From contig JBIQLG010000004.1 of assembly GCA_044464485.1 (NCBI GenBank), forward strand, positions 124,001 through 188,000: a stretch of DNA of 64,000 nt. Reading direction: 5' to 3'. The notes under the pieces are model-generated. The model did no database searches. It had not been told where the DNA came from and was given only the letters and a program-made list of their open reading frames with translations. Both the position numbers and the translations under genes were made by a program. The first letter of the stretch is position 1, and every line of letters starts with the position of its first letter. This stretch comes from Terrimesophilobacter sp044464485 (GTDB lineage Bacteria; Actinomycetota; Actinomycetes; Actinomycetales; Microbacteriaceae). Of this stretch, positions 34,107 through 42,458 are shown in pieces.

Positions 34107-35151
34107 GCGACTGGGCGAGATCCAGCAGTCGCGCGGCGGATTCGTCCCACGTGTACTTGGCCGCGTGACCCGGGGCAGCTGCGGAAAGCCCCTTCCACGT
34201 CTCGTCGTCCTCCAGCGCACGGATGCAGCGCGCGATGTCGGAGGGGTCACGAGGATCGAAAAACACGGCGCCCGGCCCTGCGACTTCCCGGAAGACGGGA
34301 ATGTCGCTGCAGGCCACGGGCGTCCCCATGGCAAGCGCTTCAATGACCGGTATGCCAAATCCTTCTTCGAGCGAAGCAGTCACCAGCGCGGTAGCGCGTG
34401 AAAGCGCTTCGTGATATTGCTCGTCGGTCACTCCATCGAGAAACTCGATAGCGCCCTCCGGCGCGAGTTCACTGTAGCGGGCCCGATCTTTGTCACTGAT
34501 CCTGCTCATCAATTGGAGACGGTATCCGGGCAGTTCGTGCAGTGCGACGGCGAGGGATTCGACGTTCTTGTACGGCATGAAGGAGCCCATGTACACGAGG
34601 GTCTTCTCACGCTCGCTCGAGCGCTGGTAGGGCGCAGCATCCACTGCGCTGCTGATGACCGTGATCGGACGCTTTGTGAGTCTGTGTTCGAGGATCTGGG
34701 CTTTCGACGCTTCGGTACCGGTCGCGACCGCATCCGCGCGATTGAGAACAAGTCTCTGCGGCCAATACGCGAGGTGGTAGAGGCGCCATCCGAGCCGAAC
34801 CGTCCACGGCAAATTTCGGGGCGGAGTCGGATTGTTGTAGTAGATGAGATCGTGCAGCGTGACAATGAGTTTGAATCGTCGGCCGATCGTGCCGATGGTC
34901 TGCATCGGACTGAACACGACATCCGGGTGCGCTCGATTGATGATGCGCGAAACCCACGGCTCACGGAAGCTCGTCGGATCGGTTCCCATGATCCACGGCA
35001 AATCGGGAAGCATCTCCAGCTGACGCTCGTCGCTGATGAGCATCGTCACGGGGTGCAGCCGACTGAACGCCTCAACAATCCCCGCTGTATAGCGGCTGAT
35101 CCCGTCGTGCCGGCCGATGCGGGTGTACCGGCAATCGAAAACAAATTTCAT
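34093..35151 (-). CDS. GT4-family glycosyltransferase
   Basis: A 352-residue GT-B glycosyltransferase. The N-terminus FDCRYTRIGRHDGISRYTAGI contains the glycine-rich acceptor loop. The C-terminal donor domain has VYMGSFMPYKNVESL and the E-x7-E motif in ASLEEGFGIPVIEALAMGTPVACSD. It probably transfers a sugar from a nucleotide-sugar to a cell-envelope lipid or polysaccharide; donor and acceptor are not predictable. It is encoded after, and overlaps (ATGA, 35148-35151), the alpha/beta hydrolase gene, so the two are cotranscribed. No other envelope-glycan genes are adjacent. Confidence 0.9.
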   Translation of the reverse strand: MKFVFDCRYTRIGRHDGISRYTAGIVEAFSRLHPVTMLISDERQLEMLPDLPWIMGTDPTSFREPWVSRIINRAHPDVVFSPMQTIGTIGRRFKLIVTLHDLIYYNNPTPPRNLPWTVRLGWRLYHLAYWPQRLVLNRADAVATGTEASKAQILEHRLTKRPITVISSAVDAAPYQRSSEREKTLVYMGSFMPYKNVESLAVALHELPGYRLQLMSRISDKDRARYSELAPEGAIEFLDGVTDEQYHEALSRATALVTASLEEGFGIPVIEALAMGTPVACSDIPVFREVAGPGAVFFDPRDPSDIARCIRALEDDETWKGLSAAAPGHAAKYTWDESAARLLDLAQSLSPR

Positions 35152-36047
35152 GAGGCCGGCAACGCGTCGAGGAAATCGCTGATGGCGTCAGCGGCCCGGT
35201 CGGGCGCTTCGTAGTGGATCAGGTGACCCACCGAGCTGAGCACGCGCAATCTTGCGTCCGGCATGGCTTTCTGCAGGTCATATTGCGCGGAAACGGGCGT
35301 AATGTCATCGCGTTCGGCGGCCACGAGCAATGCGGGCACGGAAATGTCTTTCGCGAATTGCCCCACATCGGAACTGACAGAGGCTTCGAACGCTTCCACA
35401 ACCGTGTCGCGATCATGAAACCGATTGAAGAATGTGTGGTGCTCGTTGTGCACCCACTTCCGCAACGACTTGTCCTTGGTCTTCACGAGCGCGACGCTCA
35501 TGAATTGCACCACGAACCAATTGTGCAGGAGGGCGTATCCGATTCGCTGAGGAAGCTTTGCCGCCGTTCGGTAGTAGAAAACTGTGAGAGCGGTCGCCAG
35601 AGGTCGCGGTCCCTTGAGCCCGGAAATTGCGATGGGATTGATGAGAATGAGGCCAGGGGTCTTGAGTCCCGCCGACAGTGCGGCCGACGCGACAATCGTT
35701 CCAAACGAGTGTCCCAGTATGATGGCCGTTCCCCGCACTCCGAGCTCCGTGACGAAGGCGTCAAGCCAGGCTGAATATCCTTCGATCGAATGCGCAACTT
35801 CGGTAAGCGGCGTTGATTCTCCGAAGCCAGGAAGGTCAGGGCTGATAAAGCGGTATTGCGGCAACTGGGCAATGACCGGCTCAAGACCGTGATGTTCGCC
35901 ACGATAGCCGTGAGTCACCACGACCGTTCGCTCCGCTTCGGGGTCGCCGTAAACCCAGTAGCGGGTAGTGCTCCCCAAAATGGTGGTTTCCCGTTGCTCA
36001 ACTGGAATTCGGGCCAGAGCGGCAGCGTAAGGAGATTCGACAGTCAT
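35148..36047 (-). CDS. Alpha/beta hydrolase
   Basis: A 299-residue alpha/beta-hydrolase-fold protein. VVVTHGYRGEHHGLEP is the oxyanion HG region, GHSFGTIVA the nucleophile elbow, and a late GHLIHYEAPDRAADAI supplies the catalytic histidine. A cap domain lies between about residues 140 and 220. It is probably an esterase, lipase or C-C hydrolase of unknown substrate. I chose ATG 36047 rather than the longer frame to 36086, because a TAGACT -10-like box ends 7 bases before it and homology begins there. It is cotranscribed with the glycosyltransferase gene. Confidence 0.88.
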   Translation of the reverse strand: MTVESPYAAALARIPVEQRETTILGSTTRYWVYGDPEAERTVVVTHGYRGEHHGLEPVIAQLPQYRFISPDLPGFGESTPLTEVAHSIEGYSAWLDAFVTELGVRGTAIILGHSFGTIVASAALSAGLKTPGLILINPIAISGLKGPRPLATALTVFYYRTAAKLPQRIGYALLHNWFVVQFMSVALVKTKDKSLRKWVHNEHHTFFNRFHDRDTVVEAFEASVSSDVGQFAKDISVPALLVAAERDDITPVSAQYDLQKAMPDARLRVLSSVGHLIHYEAPDRAADAISDFLDALPAS

Positions 36048-36054
36048 CGGTTCC

Positions 36055-36060
36055 AGTCTA
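36055..36060 (-). promoter_or_regulatory. -10 box of leaderless hydrolase gene
   Basis: TAGACT on the minus strand ends 7 bases before ATG 36047. Confidence 0.45.
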
Positions 36061-36102
36061 GGCAATACGACGCGGCCAAAACTCAATGACGCCGGCGGGC
36101 AA

Positions 36103-36108
36103 TAGTCT
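36103..36108 (+). promoter_or_regulatory. -10 box of leaderless exonuclease gene
   Basis: TAGTCT ends 6 bases before GTG 36115. Together with the hydrolase box it makes a compact divergent promoter pair. Confidence 0.45.
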
Positions 36109-36114
36109 CGTATC

Positions 36115-36819
36115 GTGACGCAAAATCGAGAAGGTCAGTTTTGGTACAGCACTCTTGGTGTCTTCGATCTCGAGACCACGGGAGTTGATGTCGCAACCAG
36201 CCGCATTGTTTCCGCGAACGTGAGTGTCATTGACGAGCGGGGTGAGCCCGTCGAACGCAGGGACTGGCTCGCTGATCCGGGGATCGACATCCCGCCCCAG
36301 GCCAGCAGCGTGCATGGGATCACGACGGAGATGGCCCGTCAAAACGGAAGGCTCGCTTCCGAGGTGGTTGCGGAGGTAGTCGCCGCGGTGAGAGACGTAC
36401 TTTCTCGAGGTATCCCGATGGTTGTGTTCAATGCACCGTACGACATCACGCTGTTGCGCCACGAAGCGATTCGTCACAGCGTCGAGCCGCTTCGCAACCC
36501 TGCTCCCATCATTGACCCGCTCGTCATCGATCGAGCGGTAGATCGCTATCGGCGCGGTAAACGAACTCTTGAAATTGCGGCAGCCGTGTACGGGGTTGGT
36601 CTTCTCGATGCCCACGATGCCGGCGCAGATGCTATTGCCGCTGGTCGTATTGCGCAGGCGATGGCACGAAAATATGTCGGGCAGCTTCCCGACACGGCAA
36701 TAAAGCTGCATGAGCTTCAGGTTGCGTGGAGCGCGGAGCAGTCGGCGAACTTCGCCGACTACATGCGCAGAACGCACAACCCGAACTTCTCAGAGTCGAG
36801 CGGCTGGCCGGAACGCTGA
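36115..36819 (+). CDS. DnaQ-like 3'-5' exonuclease (DEDDh)
   Basis: A 234-residue exonuclease of the DnaQ/ExoX type. ExoI is FDLETTGVD (Asp and Glu), ExoII is VVFNAPYDITLL and ExoIII is DAHDAGADAIAAG, with the general-base histidine five residues before the last aspartate (DEDDh). It is a free-standing protein rather than a polymerase domain, so it may proofread in trans or degrade single-stranded DNA or RNA. GTG 36115 is the start, with a -10 box at leaderless spacing. It ends just before a strong terminator and converges on the L31 gene. Confidence 0.92.
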   Translation: MTQNREGQFWYSTLGVFDLETTGVDVATSRIVSANVSVIDERGEPVERRDWLADPGIDIPPQASSVHGITTEMARQNGRLASEVVAEVVAAVRDVLSRGIPMVVFNAPYDITLLRHEAIRHSVEPLRNPAPIIDPLVIDRAVDRYRRGKRTLEIAAAVYGVGLLDAHDAGADAIAAGRIAQAMARKYVGQLPDTAIKLHELQVAWSAEQSANFADYMRRTHNPNFSESSGWPER

Positions 36820-36826
36820 TCCAGTT

Positions 36827-36851
36827 CCGCGCGGCGCTTCCGCGCGGTTTT
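36827..36851 (+). terminator. Intrinsic terminator after exonuclease gene
   Basis: Two copies of CCGCGCGG (36827-36834 and 36840-36847) pair across a CGCTT loop and are followed by TTTT. The T-run serves the plus-strand exonuclease transcript; the element also overlaps the L31 stop codon. It is the clearest terminator in the window. Confidence 0.75.
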
Positions 36852-37101
36852 AGCTGCCGAAACCCTTGTACCGGGTGTTGAATTTCTCGACGCGGCCTGC
36901 GCTGTCGAGGATCCGCTGCTTGCCCGTGTAGAACGGGTGCGACTCCGAAGAAATTTCAACATCGATCACGGGGTAGGTTGTGCCGTCTTCCCACTCGATG
37001 GTCTTGTCGCTGGTCACTGTCGAGCGGGTGAGGAAGGTTGCTCCCGATGCCAAATCGCGGAAAACTACCGGCGCGTACTCGGGGTGGATGTCTGACTTCA
37101 T
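36850..37101 (-). CDS. rpmE2: 50S ribosomal protein L31 type B
   Basis: An 83-residue type B L31. It opens MKSDIHPEYAPVVFRD and contains SSESHPFYTGKQR and VEKFNTRYKGF, all L31B landmarks. It has no cysteines, so it is the zinc-independent (C-) form, which in many bacteria replaces the zinc-binding L31 when zinc is scarce. I see no obvious Zur palindrome in the 78 bases upstream, so zinc control is not supported by sequence here. The neighbouring L31 paralogue, if any, is outside the window. Confidence 0.97.
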   Translation of the reverse strand: MKSDIHPEYAPVVFRDLASGATFLTRSTVTSDKTIEWEDGTTYPVIDVEISSESHPFYTGKQRILDSAGRVEKFNTRYKGFGS

Positions 37102-37179
37102 GGGTAATCCTTGGGCTTCCTGAATCGGAAAGTAGAGAAAGTTACTGAAGGGTGTGGAGGCTCGCTCGTGACCGACTGT

Positions 37180-37968
37180 CTACTTTACCAGAGATCGCGC
37201 GGTGTATCGGCCGTTCCTCAACTCGATCTCGAACGGGATTCCGAAGGTGCTCTCAAGGTTTTGAGAGGTCAACACCTCATTGATTGGTCCCGCAGCTACC
37301 ATTTTTCCCTGCCGGAGGAGCAGGACGTGTCCGAATCCTTCCGGAATTTCCTCAACATGATGCGTCACCATGACGATGCCAGGGGCGCCCGGCGCTGCCG
37401 CATATCCCTTCAGAAGTCCCAGCAATTCTTCGCGCGAACCCAGGTCGAGACTCGCCGCGGGTTCGTCAAGAAGCATGAGCTCGGGATCGGTCATGACCGC
37501 GCGAGCAATTTGCACGCGCTTTTGCTCGCCGTCGCTGAGGTTCCCGAATCTGCGGTCGGCGACATGGTCCAGCTTCCACTCGGCGAGCACGCGCTTCGCC
37601 CGACGGACGTCGACATCGTCGTAGGTTTCGTTCCACCGCCCCGTGACGGAATAGGACGCGGTGAGCACCACATTGAGAACTGTCTCCTGCGGCGGAACCT
37701 TGCGCGCCAGAACCGAGGAGGCAAAACCGATTCGAGTTCGCAGCTCGAAGACGTCAACATCGCCGAGCGTTTCATCCAGAACCGTCGCCATTCCGCTGGA
37801 CGGATGAATGAGCGCCGCCGCAATTTGCAGCAGCGTGGTCTTGCCCGCACCGTTGGGTCCGAGCACTATCCAGCGCTCGGAGCCGTCGACACTCCAGGTC
37901 ATCGAGTCCAGAATGGTATTTCTATCGCGGACAACCGAAACGTTGTCTAACTGGAGGACGTTGGCCAT
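37180..37968 (-). CDS. Stand-alone ABC ATP-binding protein
   Basis: A 262-residue ABC ATPase with Walker A GPNGAGKTT, signature LSDGEQKRVQIAR and Walker B LMLLDEPAASLD, plus a VTHHVEEIP switch region. The opening DNVSVVRDRNTILDSMTWSVDGSERWIVLG resembles ModF- and iron-chelate-type ATPases. No permease or binding protein is adjacent, so it may serve a distant transporter or act without one. A TAGGCT box ends 7 bases before ATG 37968. It lies 42 bases beyond the glgA stop codon on the same strand, but it has its own probable promoter. Confidence 0.88.
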   Translation of the reverse strand: MANVLQLDNVSVVRDRNTILDSMTWSVDGSERWIVLGPNGAGKTTLLQIAAALIHPSSGMATVLDETLGDVDVFELRTRIGFASSVLARKVPPQETVLNVVLTASYSVTGRWNETYDDVDVRRAKRVLAEWKLDHVADRRFGNLSDGEQKRVQIARAVMTDPELMLLDEPAASLDLGSREELLGLLKGYAAAPGAPGIVMVTHHVEEIPEGFGHVLLLRQGKMVAAGPINEVLTSQNLESTFGIPFEIELRNGRYTARSLVK

Positions 37969-37975
37969 ATCTTCA

Positions 37976-37981
37976 AGCCTA
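37976..37981 (-). promoter_or_regulatory. -10 box of leaderless ABC ATPase gene
   Basis: TAGGCT on the minus strand ends 7 bases before ATG 37968. Confidence 0.4.
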
Positions 37982-38010
37982 AGGCACTTCGTGACGCGAG
38001 CGAATGGTTG

Positions 38011-39195
38011 TCAGGAAAGCAACGAATCGTACACGTTCATGGTCTGCTGAGCGATCCTCTCCCAGTCGAATACCGCCTGGACTCGCGCCCGGCCCGCAGT
38101 TCCCATCGCTTGCGCGGTGGCCGGGTCGTCCAGGATTTCCCTGAGCGCCGCGGCGAAGTCAGCCACGAATTCATCAGGGCTTTCCGGGTTGCCCGTGCCA
38201 TCGGCACGCGGCACGATGGGCACGAGTCGTCCTGTCACGCCATCCTCGACAACTTCGGGGATGCCCCCCGTGCGCGTTGCCACGACGGGCAGGCCGCACG
38301 CCATCGCTTCAAGGTTGACGATCCCGAGCGGCTCGTAGACGGAGGGACACGCGAAGACGGTGGCACTCGAAAGCACGGTGAGTATTTCCTCGTGACTCAC
38401 GAGCCGGTCGAGCCACACGACTCCGGATCGAACTTCACTCAATTCCGCGACAAGCCTTTGCACTTCCTCGAGTATCTCCGCAGAATCCGGGGCTCCCGCG
38501 CAGAGGACGAGTTGAACATCGGCGGGAAGTAGCTTTGCCGCGTGAAGAAGATACGCGAGGCCCTTTTGGCGCGTGATTCTTCCCACGAACGCAATGGTCG
38601 GGCGATCCGGGTCGATGCCGAGTGCACGCGCATGCTCGTCGTCCACGCGCCGGTTCCAGCGCTCCAGATCGATCCCGTTGTGGATCACGGCAATTCTGGA
38701 CTCGTCGATCGTCGGATAACACCGCAAGATATCCCGACGCATCCCATCACTCACGGCAATGACACAGTCGGCCGTATTCATTGCGGACTCCTCGATCGCA
38801 CGGGAAACGCGATAGCCTCCGCCGAGTTGTTCGAATTTCCAGGGGCGCAGTGGTTCAAGGCTGTGCGCCGTCAGTACGTGGGGAATCCCGTGAAGCAATT
38901 GCGCGAGCCGACCGGCTCCGTTCGTGTACCACGTGTGCGAGTGGACGATTGCTGCGCCCGCGCAGTCCTGAGCCATTTGCAGGTCGACGGCCAGCGCCGC
39001 GACCGCTGGGTTCGAGCTCACAAGTTCCGCGGGCACAAGGTAGGGGAACACGTTCGGTTCCGCTCGGAGGTCACCGAAACAGCGCACGATCACTTCCGCC
39101 TTGTCACGAAGAGCGCGAACCAATTCTCCGACGTGAACTCCCGCACCTCCGTAAACCTCCGGCGGATATTCGCGGGTAAGCAAATCGACTCTCAT
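38011..39195 (-). CDS. glgA: Glycogen synthase, actinobacterial GT4 type
   Basis: A 394-residue GT-B glycosyltransferase of the actinobacterial GlgA/GlgM group. It uses ADP-glucose to extend alpha-1,4-glucan or to make maltose 1-phosphate. The opening DLLTREYPPEVYGGAGVHVGEL holds the glycine loop. HSHTWYTNGAG and TAHSLEPLRPWK follow, with donor-domain FVGRITRQKGL and PSVYEPLGIVNLEAMACGLPVVATRTGGIPEVV. I chose ATG 39195 because the conserved text begins there and TAGCGT lies 7 bases upstream. It is divergent from glgC, which makes its donor; 46 bases separate the starts. Confidence 0.94.
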   Translation of the reverse strand: MRVDLLTREYPPEVYGGAGVHVGELVRALRDKAEVIVRCFGDLRAEPNVFPYLVPAELVSSNPAVAALAVDLQMAQDCAGAAIVHSHTWYTNGAGRLAQLLHGIPHVLTAHSLEPLRPWKFEQLGGGYRVSRAIEESAMNTADCVIAVSDGMRRDILRCYPTIDESRIAVIHNGIDLERWNRRVDDEHARALGIDPDRPTIAFVGRITRQKGLAYLLHAAKLLPADVQLVLCAGAPDSAEILEEVQRLVAELSEVRSGVVWLDRLVSHEEILTVLSSATVFACPSVYEPLGIVNLEAMACGLPVVATRTGGIPEVVEDGVTGRLVPIVPRADGTGNPESPDEFVADFAAALREILDDPATAQAMGTAGRARVQAVFDWERIAQQTMNVYDSLLS

Positions 39196-39202
39196 GACTG
39201 TG

Positions 39203-39208
39203 ACGCTA
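39203..39208 (-). promoter_or_regulatory. -10 box of leaderless glgA
   Basis: TAGCGT on the minus strand ends 7 bases before ATG 39195, inside the short glgA-glgC divergent spacer. Confidence 0.45.
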
Positions 39209-39229
39209 GTACAGTCCACCACCCTCCTC

Positions 39230-39235
39230 TACTGT
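39230..39235 (+). promoter_or_regulatory. -10 box of leaderless glgC
   Basis: TACTGT ends 6 bases before ATG 39242. The glgA and glgC -10 boxes are only about 20 bases apart, so the two promoters must overlap and may compete. Confidence 0.45.
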
Positions 39236-39241
39236 TGGATA

Positions 39242-40480
39242 ATGACGCCAAAGAAGGTCTTCGGTATCGTCCTTGCCGGTGGTGAAGGAAAGCGGCTTAT
39301 GCCGCTGACGGCTGACCGAGCCAAACCCGCGGTGCCGTTTGGCGGAAATTACCGACTTGTCGACTTCGCGCTCTCCAACCTCATCAACTCGGGCCTCCTG
39401 CAGATCGTAGTGCTCACGCAATACAAGTCCCACAGTTTGGACCGGCATGTTTCCCAGACCTGGCGACTTTCCAGTCTCACGAACTCCTACGTGGCGTCTG
39501 TTCCTGCGCAACAGCGGCTGGGAAAGAGATGGTTCGCCGGCTCCGCGGACGCCATTTTGCAAAGTCTCAACCTGATCCGGGACGAAAAGCCCGACGTCAT
39601 CGTTGTGGTCGGCGCGGACCACGTCTACCGCATGGACTTTCGCCAGATGATCGATGCCCACCTGGAGTCGGGAGCGGGTGCAACGGTCGCTGCAATCAGG
39701 CAACCCATCGAGCTCGCAGATCAATTCGGAGTCATTGAGGTTTCCTCTGGCGATCCGACGCGGATACACGCGTTCCGTGAGAAGCCGCGCGATCCCGTCG
39801 GCCTGGCGGACTCTCCCGCGGAAGTCCTTGCTTCCATGGGCAATTACGTGTTCGACGCCGAGCGTCTCGTGGATGCGGTACTTCGGGATGGCGAGCGGGC
39901 TGATTCGAACCATGACATGGGAGGCGATATTATCCCCGATTTCGTCTCGCGGAATGATGCGGCAGTCTATGACCTGATCCGCAACGACGTCCCAGGTGCC
40001 ACGGACCGTGATCGGTATTACTGGCGGGATGTCGGAACAATCGAGTCGTTTTACGACGCCCACCTTGACCTGGTTTCCGCGCTTCCCGTCTTCAACCTTT
40101 ACAACAATGAGTGGCCCATCTACAGCGAGCAGTTGAACTCGCCACCGGCAAAACTCGTGCGAGATGCCACGGGAAATGTGGGCACCATGGTCGATTCGAT
40201 CGTCTCACTGGGCAGTCTGCTGTCGGGTGCGCACGTGGAACGCAGCGTTCTTGGTCCCTGGGCCACCATTGAGTCCGGAGCCCGCGTCGTGGATTCCATC
40301 CTTTTCGACCGCGTTCGCGTCGGCCCGAACGCTACCGTGCATAGGGCTATCCTCGATAAAGAGGTTGTCGTCGAACCGGACGCAACCGTCGGACTGGACC
40401 CAGCGGCAGACCAGGCCAGGGGTTTCACTGTCACGGAGTCGGGAATCACCGTCGTGGGCAAAGGCGTTCACGTCGTGTGA
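39242..40480 (+). CDS. glgC: Glucose-1-phosphate adenylyltransferase
   Basis: A 412-residue ADP-glucose pyrophosphorylase making ADP-glucose from ATP and glucose 1-phosphate, the committed step of bacterial glycogen synthesis. The nucleotide loop is GGEGKRLMPLTADRAKPAVPFGG, with further conserved NSGLLQIVVLTQYKSHSL, VVVGADHVYRMDF and FREKP. The C-terminus is a left-handed beta-helix (SLLSGAHVERSVLGPWATIESGARV). The ATG at 39242 starts at the conserved MTPKKVFGIVLAGGEG and has a -10 box at leaderless spacing. Divergent glgA uses its product. Confidence 0.97.
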   Translation: MTPKKVFGIVLAGGEGKRLMPLTADRAKPAVPFGGNYRLVDFALSNLINSGLLQIVVLTQYKSHSLDRHVSQTWRLSSLTNSYVASVPAQQRLGKRWFAGSADAILQSLNLIRDEKPDVIVVVGADHVYRMDFRQMIDAHLESGAGATVAAIRQPIELADQFGVIEVSSGDPTRIHAFREKPRDPVGLADSPAEVLASMGNYVFDAERLVDAVLRDGERADSNHDMGGDIIPDFVSRNDAAVYDLIRNDVPGATDRDRYYWRDVGTIESFYDAHLDLVSALPVFNLYNNEWPIYSEQLNSPPAKLVRDATGNVGTMVDSIVSLGSLLSGAHVERSVLGPWATIESGARVVDSILFDRVRVGPNATVHRAILDKEVVVEPDATVGLDPAADQARGFTVTESGITVVGKGVHVV

Positions 40481-40515
40481 CTTCCCGCTGTCAACGCCAC
40501 TGGTAGAGGAAGACA

Positions 40516-41154
40516 ATGCCCCGATTTCTCGTTGTACTCGACGTCGATTCGACGCTCATCGAAAACGAAGTAATCGATCTTCTGGCTGCTGCGGCCGGCT
40601 CGGAGGAGAAAGTATCCGCGATCACGGCATCGGCGATGAGGGGGGATCTGGACTTTGCAGAGAGCCTGCGCGCACGGGTCGCGACCCTCGCGGGCCTCCC
40701 GGAGACCGAACTCCGCTCAGTTCAGCAACGCGTCGAGATTACGCAGGGCGCACAGGAACTCATCGAAGGAGTTCAGACGGCGGGCGGGCGAGTTGCCGCC
40801 GTTTCCGGGGGTTTTCACGACATCATCGACCCCGTCGCCGCCGGACTCCGGCTGGACCGTTGGAGGGCGAACTGTCTCGAAATCGAAGACGGGAGACTGA
40901 CTGGCAGGATTCGCGGTCGCGTCATTGACGCTGCGGCAAAAGCAGCCGCACTCAGTGAATGGGCAGAGCTTTACTCGGTTCCGTCGGATCGCACCATTGC
41001 CATCGGAGATGGCGCCAACGATATTTCGATGCTGAATGCTGCCGCCTTGTCGATCGGCTTCGACGCGAAACCTTCCGTGCGCGATGCCGCACGGATCGTC
41101 ATGGACACACGCGACTTGTCGCAGGTACTCCCCCTGCTCGGATTGCGCGGTTAG
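40516..41154 (+). CDS. serB: Phosphoserine phosphatase
   Basis: A 212-residue HAD phosphatase with motif I VVLDVDSTLIENE (Asp9 and Asp11), motif II AVSGGFHD and motif IV GDGANDISMLNAA. The DVDST and GDGAND forms and FHDII are typical of SerB, which makes L-serine from phosphoserine. The protein lacks the N-terminal ACT domain found in longer SerB forms. AGAGGAAG precedes the ATG. Its stop codon interlocks with that of convergent fabG (TTAG at 41151-41154). The final step of serine synthesis is therefore separate here from serA and serC. Confidence 0.93.
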   Translation: MPRFLVVLDVDSTLIENEVIDLLAAAAGSEEKVSAITASAMRGDLDFAESLRARVATLAGLPETELRSVQQRVEITQGAQELIEGVQTAGGRVAAVSGGFHDIIDPVAAGLRLDRWRANCLEIEDGRLTGRIRGRVIDAAAKAAALSEWAELYSVPSDRTIAIGDGANDISMLNAAALSIGFDAKPSVRDAARIVMDTRDLSQVLPLLGLRG

Positions 41155-41870
41155 TGCCCCATTCCGAGACCGCCGTCGACCGGGATGACGGCACCGGAAA
41201 TGTAGGCCGCATCGTCGCTTGCCAGCCACGCGATTACTTTCGCCACCTCCTCCGGTGACGCAAACCGGCCCGCGGGGATCGATTTGAGGTACTCGGCTTG
41301 CTGTTTGGCGGGAAGAATCGCCGTCATTTCCGTGTTGATGAACCCCGGCGCAACGACGTTGGCGGTGATGTTTCGCGAGCCAAGCTCACGCGTGAGCGAT
41401 CGCGCCAGCCCGATGAGCCCGCTCTTGGACGCAGAGTAGTTGATTTGCCCCGCCGACCCCAACAGTCCGACCACGCTCGATACGAGGATTACCCTGCCGA
41501 ACCGCGCCTTGAGCATGTTCTTCGAGGCGCGCCTGACCACCCGGAACGCGCCGGACAGATTGGTGTCCAGGACAGAGGTGAAATCCTCTTCGCTCATTCG
41601 CAAGAGCAAGGTGTCTTTGGTGATTCCCGCATTCGCCACGACGACCTCGACCGGCCCCAATTCAGATTCGATGCGTGTGAAGGCGGCATCCACAGACTCG
41701 GCGTCGGTCACATCGGCGCGGACAGTGAGGCTCCCCGCCGGTCCTTCCCCGGAACGCGCGGTAACCGCGACCCTGTCGCCACGGGCGACGAATTCCTCGG
41801 CAATCGCGAAACCAATTCCGCGATTTCCGCCGGTGATCAATACGGTCCTCGGTGTGGTGGTAGTGTCCAT
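41151..41870 (-). CDS. fabG: Short-chain dehydrogenase, 3-oxoacyl-ACP reductase-like
   Basis: A 239-residue SDR enzyme. The NAD(P) motif is TGGNRGIGFAIA, and NAG (VVANAGITKD) is present. The catalytic tetrad is visible in ILVSSVVGLLGSAGQINYSASKSGLIGLA (Ser, Tyr-x-x-x-Lys). The close FabG-like spacing and the C-terminal PAGRFASPEEVAKVIAWLASDDAAYISGAVIPVDGGLGMGH support beta-ketoacyl-ACP reductase, although other SDR substrates are possible. I chose ATG 41870 because TAGTAT lies 7 bases upstream; ATG 41879 is an alternative. No acyl carrier protein or synthase gene is adjacent. Confidence 0.88.
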   Translation of the reverse strand: MDTTTTPRTVLITGGNRGIGFAIAEEFVARGDRVAVTARSGEGPAGSLTVRADVTDAESVDAAFTRIESELGPVEVVVANAGITKDTLLLRMSEEDFTSVLDTNLSGAFRVVRRASKNMLKARFGRVILVSSVVGLLGSAGQINYSASKSGLIGLARSLTRELGSRNITANVVAPGFINTEMTAILPAKQQAEYLKSIPAGRFASPEEVAKVIAWLASDDAAYISGAVIPVDGGLGMGH

Positions 41871-41877
41871 GCGCCCC

Positions 41878-41883
41878 ATACTA
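41878..41883 (-). promoter_or_regulatory. -10 box of leaderless fabG
   Basis: TAGTAT on the minus strand ends 7 bases before ATG 41870. Confidence 0.45.
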
Positions 41884-41931
41884 GAGGTGCCAGCGAAAGG
41901 TACAAGAACCTCTTAGGCTGGAATCACACTC

Positions 41932-42225
41932 ATGGCCAGACATCCGAGCACGATCACTACTCTCCCCCGGTCGCCCGAGGATGATCGGCGAGCCCGCATG
42001 ATCAAATACCTCGTCACGATGGTCATTCGGCTGATTTGCATCGGCCTTTGCCTGTTCGTGCATGGATGGTGGCTCCTGGCGTGTGCCGCCGGCGCGATCT
42101 TCCTGCCGTACGTCGCCGTCGTTTTAGCCAATGCTGTCGACGCCAAATCGACGTCGCTGGAAAAGCCGGAAAAGGTAATGCCGGCGATCGAGGCGCCCGC
42201 GGACAAAGGCAACGTAAATCAGTGA
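41932..42225 (+). CDS. DUF3099 membrane protein
   Basis: A 97-residue protein with a basic N-terminal tail, two close hydrophobic segments (about 25-45 and 47-66) with HGWWLLACAAGAIFLPYVAVVLAN between and within them, and an acidic-hydrophilic tail. The pattern fits the actinobacterial family DUF3099, function unknown. It heads a coupled set: its TGA overlaps the GTG of the next gene (42222-42225), which in turn overlaps the SURF1 start. The three products may therefore be needed together, and SURF1 suggests a link to oxidase assembly. Confidence 0.85.
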   Translation: MARHPSTITTLPRSPEDDRRARMIKYLVTMVIRLICIGLCLFVHGWWLLACAAGAIFLPYVAVVLANAVDAKSTSLEKPEKVMPAIEAPADKGNVNQ

Positions 42226-42458
42226 ACGAAACCGAAACGACGCCGCAGTGTTCCCGTGCAGGCTGCCGAAGCAATGCGATGTGGAGAGTCGAATGGCGGA
42301 ATCCGCGCATTCATCAGGAAGATCGCGTCAAGATATGGCTCGCCTGCCAGGAACACCGCGAGTTTCTCGTCGACTACCTGAGCTCTCGAAGCTTTCCCGT
42401 GCGAGCGGTGCCACTCGACAATGCCACCATCCCGTCTGAGCAAGGTTCCATCACGTGA
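42222..42458 (+). CDS. Small conserved actinobacterial protein with Cys/His pattern
   Basis: A 78-residue protein from GTG 42222. Cysteines at about 10, 15 and 42 and a histidine at about 45 (CSRAGC and CQEHR) form a possible zinc-ribbon-like site. HQEDRVKIWLACQEHREFLVDYLSSRSFPV is the most conserved-looking part. I believe relatives are often annotated as acetone carboxylase fragments or hypotheticals, but nothing in this short sequence supports carboxylase activity. It lies between DUF3099 and SURF1 with GTGA overlaps at both ends, so its expression is tied to theirs. Confidence 0.75.
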   Translation: MNETETTPQCSRAGCRSNAMWRVEWRNPRIHQEDRVKIWLACQEHREFLVDYLSSRSFPVRAVPLDNATIPSEQGSIT

